Assembly: GCF_001544075.1 (NCBI RefSeq) | Contig: NZ_BCNT01000007.1 | Coordinates: forward strand, 186,001 to 250,000 | Source of the DNA: Comamonas terrae | GTDB lineage: Bacteria; Pseudomonadota; Gammaproteobacteria; Burkholderiales; Burkholderiaceae_C | Direction of reading: 5' to 3' | DNA: 64,000 nucleotides | Shown here: one piece after another, positions 61,822 to 64,000 of the stretch | Position numbering within the stretch: the stretch's first letter is position 1 | Layout: each line of letters begins with the position of its first letter | Translations under genes and position numbers: made by a program | The notes under the pieces: model-generated | Database searches by the model: none | What the model was told of the DNA's origin: nothing | What the model saw: the letters and a program-made list of their open reading frames with translations, nothing else

Positions 61822-61854
61822 CTGGACTTAACGATTGGGTCCTGCTGGCTCTAA
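61822..61854 (+). promoter_or_regulatory. TauR-like direct-repeat pair directed at the first SnoaL-like gene
   Basis: CTGGACTTAA (61822-61831) and CTGGCTCTAA (61845-61854) are 23 bp apart and about 107-139 nt before the gene start. CTGGACTTAA equals the consensus CTGGACYTAA that I recall for the MocR-family taurine regulator TauR of Rhodobacter. No MocR gene is present in the window. Confidence 0.7.
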
Positions 61855-61961
61855 CCGGAATGCAGGAGGCTGCCTACCATGGCTTCAGCACCTTGAGAGC
61901 CTTGCGCGTTCGCGCGCGATGCCGCACGGGTGCCGCCACCATTCAACGACAAGGAGACCGC

Positions 61962-62360
61962 ATGACCCGCACCACCACCCTGCCCGACGCCCGCTTTCTG
62001 GCGGAATTCGCCGCCGCCTGGAACCGCCACGACATCGAGGCCCTGATGGACTTCATGGCCGAGGACTGCGAGTTCCACGCCGTGGGCGGCCCCGATTTGA
62101 TGGGGCGCAGCTTCATCGGCCGCGAGGCGGTGCGCGAGGGCTTCCAGATGGCCTGGCAGGCCTTTCCCGATGCGGCCTGGGTCGATGGCGAGCATTTCGT
62201 GCACGGCGACCGCGGCGTGTCGGAAAGCACGTTCCAGGGCACCAAGGCCGACGGGCTGCGCGTGCAGGCCCGCATGGTGGATGTGTTCACTTTCCGCGAC
62301 GGCAAGATCGCCGTGAAGAACGCCTACCGCAAGGACCGTCCGCCCGTGCCGGCCGCCTGA
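61962..62360 (+). CDS. tauX: SnoaL/NTF2-fold protein, candidate taurine dehydrogenase small subunit (copy 1)
   Basis: A 132-residue NTF2-fold protein with the SnoaL-type start FLAEFAAAWNRHDIEALMDFMAEDCEFHAVGGP, then RSFIGREAVREGFQMAWQAFPDAAW and VDVFTFRDGKIAVKNAYRKDRPP. Stand-alone members have varied roles. Here its divergent neighbour is a flavoprotein and TauR-like boxes precede both, fitting the small TauX subunit of taurine dehydrogenase; I recall TauX as a small NTF2-like protein, but this needs checking. The ATG at 61962 follows AAGGAG. A near-identical copy lies 720 bp downstream. Confidence 0.6.
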   Translation: MTRTTTLPDARFLAEFAAAWNRHDIEALMDFMAEDCEFHAVGGPDLMGRSFIGREAVREGFQMAWQAFPDAAWVDGEHFVHGDRGVSESTFQGTKADGLRVQARMVDVFTFRDGKIAVKNAYRKDRPPVPAA

Positions 62361-62411
62361 AGCGCCAGCGCACCCGCAGCCGTCCTGGCGGCTGCCAATA
62401 CCAGCTTTGCC

Positions 62412-62444
62412 GGCCGGGGCTTCATGCCCCGGCCGATGTTTTTT
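62412..62444 (+). terminator. Rho-independent terminator after the first SnoaL-like gene
   Basis: GGCCGGGGC (62412-62420) and GCCCCGGCC (62426-62434) form a perfect 9-bp stem with a TTCAT loop, followed by GATG and six T residues. It separates copy 1 from the control region of copy 2. Confidence 0.92.
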
Positions 62445-62475
62445 CGGGGTCCACAATGGTATGGAATCCGCTTTG

Positions 62476-62508
62476 CTGGAACCAGCCGCCGGGTTTTGAT
62501 GGAACCAG
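62476..62508 (-). promoter_or_regulatory. TauR-like direct-repeat pair, minus orientation, second array
   Basis: On the minus strand CTGGTTCCAT (62508-62499) and CTGGTTCCAG (62485-62476) are 23 bp apart. No gene starts on this strand here: the upstream neighbour is convergent and ends at 62360. The pair therefore looks like a leftover of a copied divergent control region. Confidence 0.5.
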
Positions 62509-62535
62509 CCGCTGCATGGCGCCAGACAGGGGCAT

Positions 62536-62568
62536 CTGGTCCTAACGATAGGCCGCAACTGGTTCTAA
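62536..62568 (+). promoter_or_regulatory. TauR-like direct-repeat pair directed at the second SnoaL-like gene
   Basis: CTGGTCCTAA (62536-62545) and CTGGTTCTAA (62559-62568) are again 23 bp apart and about 101-133 nt before the start at 62670. The geometry matches that of copy 1, although the surrounding bases differ. Confidence 0.7.
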
Positions 62569-62669
62569 TCATTCGCTTCCTCGCTACCTACCATGGCTCA
62601 TCGACAACGTGATGACAGGGTGCAGCGCACAGCACCAAGCACCCGGGCAAAACCATGACAGGAGACGAT

Positions 62670-63077
62670 ATGACCAGCACTGCTTCCCCGCCCGCCACCC
62701 CGCCCGACGCCCGCTTTCTGGCGGAATTCGCCGCCGCCTGGAACCGCCACGACATCGAGGCCCTGATGGACTTCATGGCCGAGGACTGCGAGTTCCACGC
62801 CGTGGCCGGCCCCGACCTGATGGGGCGCAGCTTCATCGGCCGCGAGGCGGTGCGCGAGGGCTTCCAGATGGCCTGGCAGGCCTTTCCCGATGCGGCCTGG
62901 GTCGATGGCGAGCATTTCGTGCACGGCGACCGCGGCGTGTCGGAAAGCACGTTCCAGGGCACCAAGGCCGACGGGCTGCGCGTGCAGGCCCGCATGGTGG
63001 ATGTGTTCACTTTCCGCGACGGCAAGATCGCCGTGAAGAACGCCTACCGCAAGGACCGTCCGCCCGTGGCCGCCTGA
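62670..63077 (+). CDS. SnoaL/NTF2-fold protein, candidate taurine dehydrogenase small subunit (copy 2)
   Basis: A 135-residue paralogue of the gene at 61962. From residue 18 to the end it differs by a single residue (Gly to Ala after HAV) and one missing proline-alanine step near the C-terminus; only the first 16 residues differ. The shared DNA block, 62702-63068 against 61982-62348, has three mismatches in 367 bp. The ATG at 62670 follows AGGAGA; an ATG at 62655 is in frame but less well placed. It lies 119 bp before the permease gene and may be co-transcribed with it. Confidence 0.75.
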   Translation: MTSTASPPATPPDARFLAEFAAAWNRHDIEALMDFMAEDCEFHAVAGPDLMGRSFIGREAVREGFQMAWQAFPDAAWVDGEHFVHGDRGVSESTFQGTKADGLRVQARMVDVFTFRDGKIAVKNAYRKDRPPVAA

Positions 63078-63196
63078 CGGCCCGCACCACGAAACGCTGG
63101 ATCGACCATGGCCCGGGCCTGCGCACGCAGAGCCGATACCGAAAGACGAGAGCCGTGGCGCCTGACATCCCGAGTCAGAAGCACAGGAGACATTTC

Positions 63197-64000
63197 ATGA
63201 TTGGAAATCAGCACGCTCCCTCGCCGGAGCTCTCGCACGGCCTGAAACAGCGCCACATGACCATGATCGCCCTTGGCGGCGTGATCGGCGCAGGCCTTTT
63301 CGTCGGCAGCGGCGTCGTTATCAAGTCCGCCGGCCCGGCGGCCATTCTTTCCTTCCTGATCACCGGCCTGCTCGTGGTGCTGGTGATGCGCATGCTGGGC
63401 GAGCTGGCCTGCGCCATGCCCGGCGGAGGCTCGTTCTACGAGTATGCCCGCGAGGCCTGGCGCGACCGCCCGGCGATCGGCCAGCTGGCGGGCTTTCTCA
63501 CCGGCTGGATGTACTGGTACTTCTGGGTCATCGTCGTGGCCATCGAAGCCGTGGCCGGCGCCGACCTGGTGCGCTACTGGCTGCCCGACGTGCCCAGCTG
63601 GAGCATCAGCCTGGTGCTGCTGGTCCTGCTGACGCTGACCAATCTGATCTCGGTGAAGTCCTTTGGCGAGTTCGAGTTCTGGTTCGCCTCCATCAAGGTG
63701 GCGGCCATCGTGGTCTTCCTGTTCGTGGCCGGCGTCTATGTGCTGGGCCTGACGCCGGGCTCCCAGGGCATGCATGTGGCCAACCTCACGGTCAACGGCG
63801 GCTTCATGCCCAACGGCTTCGTGCCCGTGCTGACCGGCGCGGTGGCGGCGACGGGCTTTTACTTCGGCGCCGAGATCGTGACCATTGCCGCGGCGGAAAC
63901 CGCCGAGCCCCAGAAGGCCGTGGCCAAGGCCACGAACTCCGTGATCACGCGGGTCATGGTGTTCTACGTGGGCTCGCTGCTGCTGGTGGCCTGCCTGGTG
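63197..64000 (+). CDS. APC-family amino acid permease (C-terminus cut by window edge)
   Basis: The first 268 residues of an amino acid-polyamine-organocation permease of the GabP/AAT type. It begins LKQRHMTMIALGGVIGAGLFVGSGVVIKSAGPAA, the substrate-binding first helix, followed by MRMLGELACAMPGGGSFYEYAREA and FGAEIVTIAAAETAEPQKAV. About seven helices are visible; the full protein should be 450-480 residues. AGGAGA lies 7 nt before the ATG. Its place after the SnoaL-like copy 2 suggests uptake of taurine or another omega-amino acid. Confidence 0.9.
   Translation, partial: MIGNQHAPSPELSHGLKQRHMTMIALGGVIGAGLFVGSGVVIKSAGPAAILSFLITGLLVVLVMRMLGELACAMPGGGSFYEYAREAWRDRPAIGQLAGFLTGWMYWYFWVIVVAIEAVAGADLVRYWLPDVPSWSISLVLLVLLTLTNLISVKSFGEFEFWFASIKVAAIVVFLFVAGVYVLGLTPGSQGMHVANLTVNGGFMPNGFVPVLTGAVAATGFYFGAEIVTIAAAETAEPQKAVAKATNSVITRVMVFYVGSLLLVACLV

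Overview
The window looks like chromosome of a high-GC betaproteobacterium in the Comamonadaceae, most likely a Delftia or close relative. Pointers are the lineage-typical DUF3460 and DUF4148 proteins, a Bug-type solute receptor, the fkpB-ispH and radC/Smr neighbourhoods, a DUF3100/M20 cluster, an xsc/pta sulfonate cluster, and GC-rich intergenic repeats of a kind I associate with this family. The genus is an inference; no rRNA is present. Gene density is high, with one tRNA pair and no prophage, CRISPR array or complete insertion sequence.

0-16 kb is mostly housekeeping and cofactor metabolism: panB (cut by the left edge), a Crp/Fnr regulator, nadA, pabB-pabC, small conserved proteins, a DTW-domain tRNA-modifying enzyme, a CynX-type exporter, a tautomerase, panD, nadB, queD, queE, scpA, a DUF3460 protein and a BamE-like lipoprotein. 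nadC and panC are absent. 16-32 kb carries metG, a patatin phospholipase, a membrane-anchored Mrr-like protein, apbC, two LysR regulators beside transport or deaminase genes, a low-molecular-weight tyrosine phosphatase, a Bug receptor with an adenosine-deaminase-like enzyme, a TauE/SafE exporter and a large FtsX-type permease.

32-38 kb is an iron-uptake surface-signalling locus (sigma factor, anti-sigma FecR, TonB receptor with a signalling domain, PepSY protein), divergent from a truncated haemoglobin across a Fur-box-like site. 38-43 kb holds LysR, a DUF3100 membrane protein, an M20 amidohydrolase and L-serine dehydratase, which read as a transport-deacylate-deaminate module. 43-52 kb has a lipoprotein nucleotidase, a spherulin-4-like lipoprotein, Smr, RadC, FkpB, IspH, a CBS-domain protein, SerS, tRNA-Ser(CGA) and tRNA-Arg(ACG).

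52-64 kb is best read as a sulfonate (taurine) dissimilation island. xsc, pta and a YeiH-type exporter form one strand-consistent unit, with a divergent IclR regulator followed by an AAA+/VWA pair resembling CobS/CobT. A flavoprotein (TauY candidate), two nearly identical SnoaL-like genes (TauX candidates) and an APC permease follow. The intergenic regions around the TauX/TauY candidates hold four pairs of CTGG-type decamers, each pair repeated at exactly 23 bp, in both orientations. These resemble the direct repeats I recall for the MocR-family taurine regulator TauR. No MocR gene is in the window. The proposed flow is: taurine in by the permease, TauXY to sulfoacetaldehyde, Xsc to acetyl phosphate and sulfite, Pta to acetyl-CoA, sulfite out by YeiH.

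Repeats include a 157-bp element with perfect 17-bp terminal inverted repeats, a 312-bp element with 19-bp inverted ends, and several copies of GC-rich dispersed repeats between genes.
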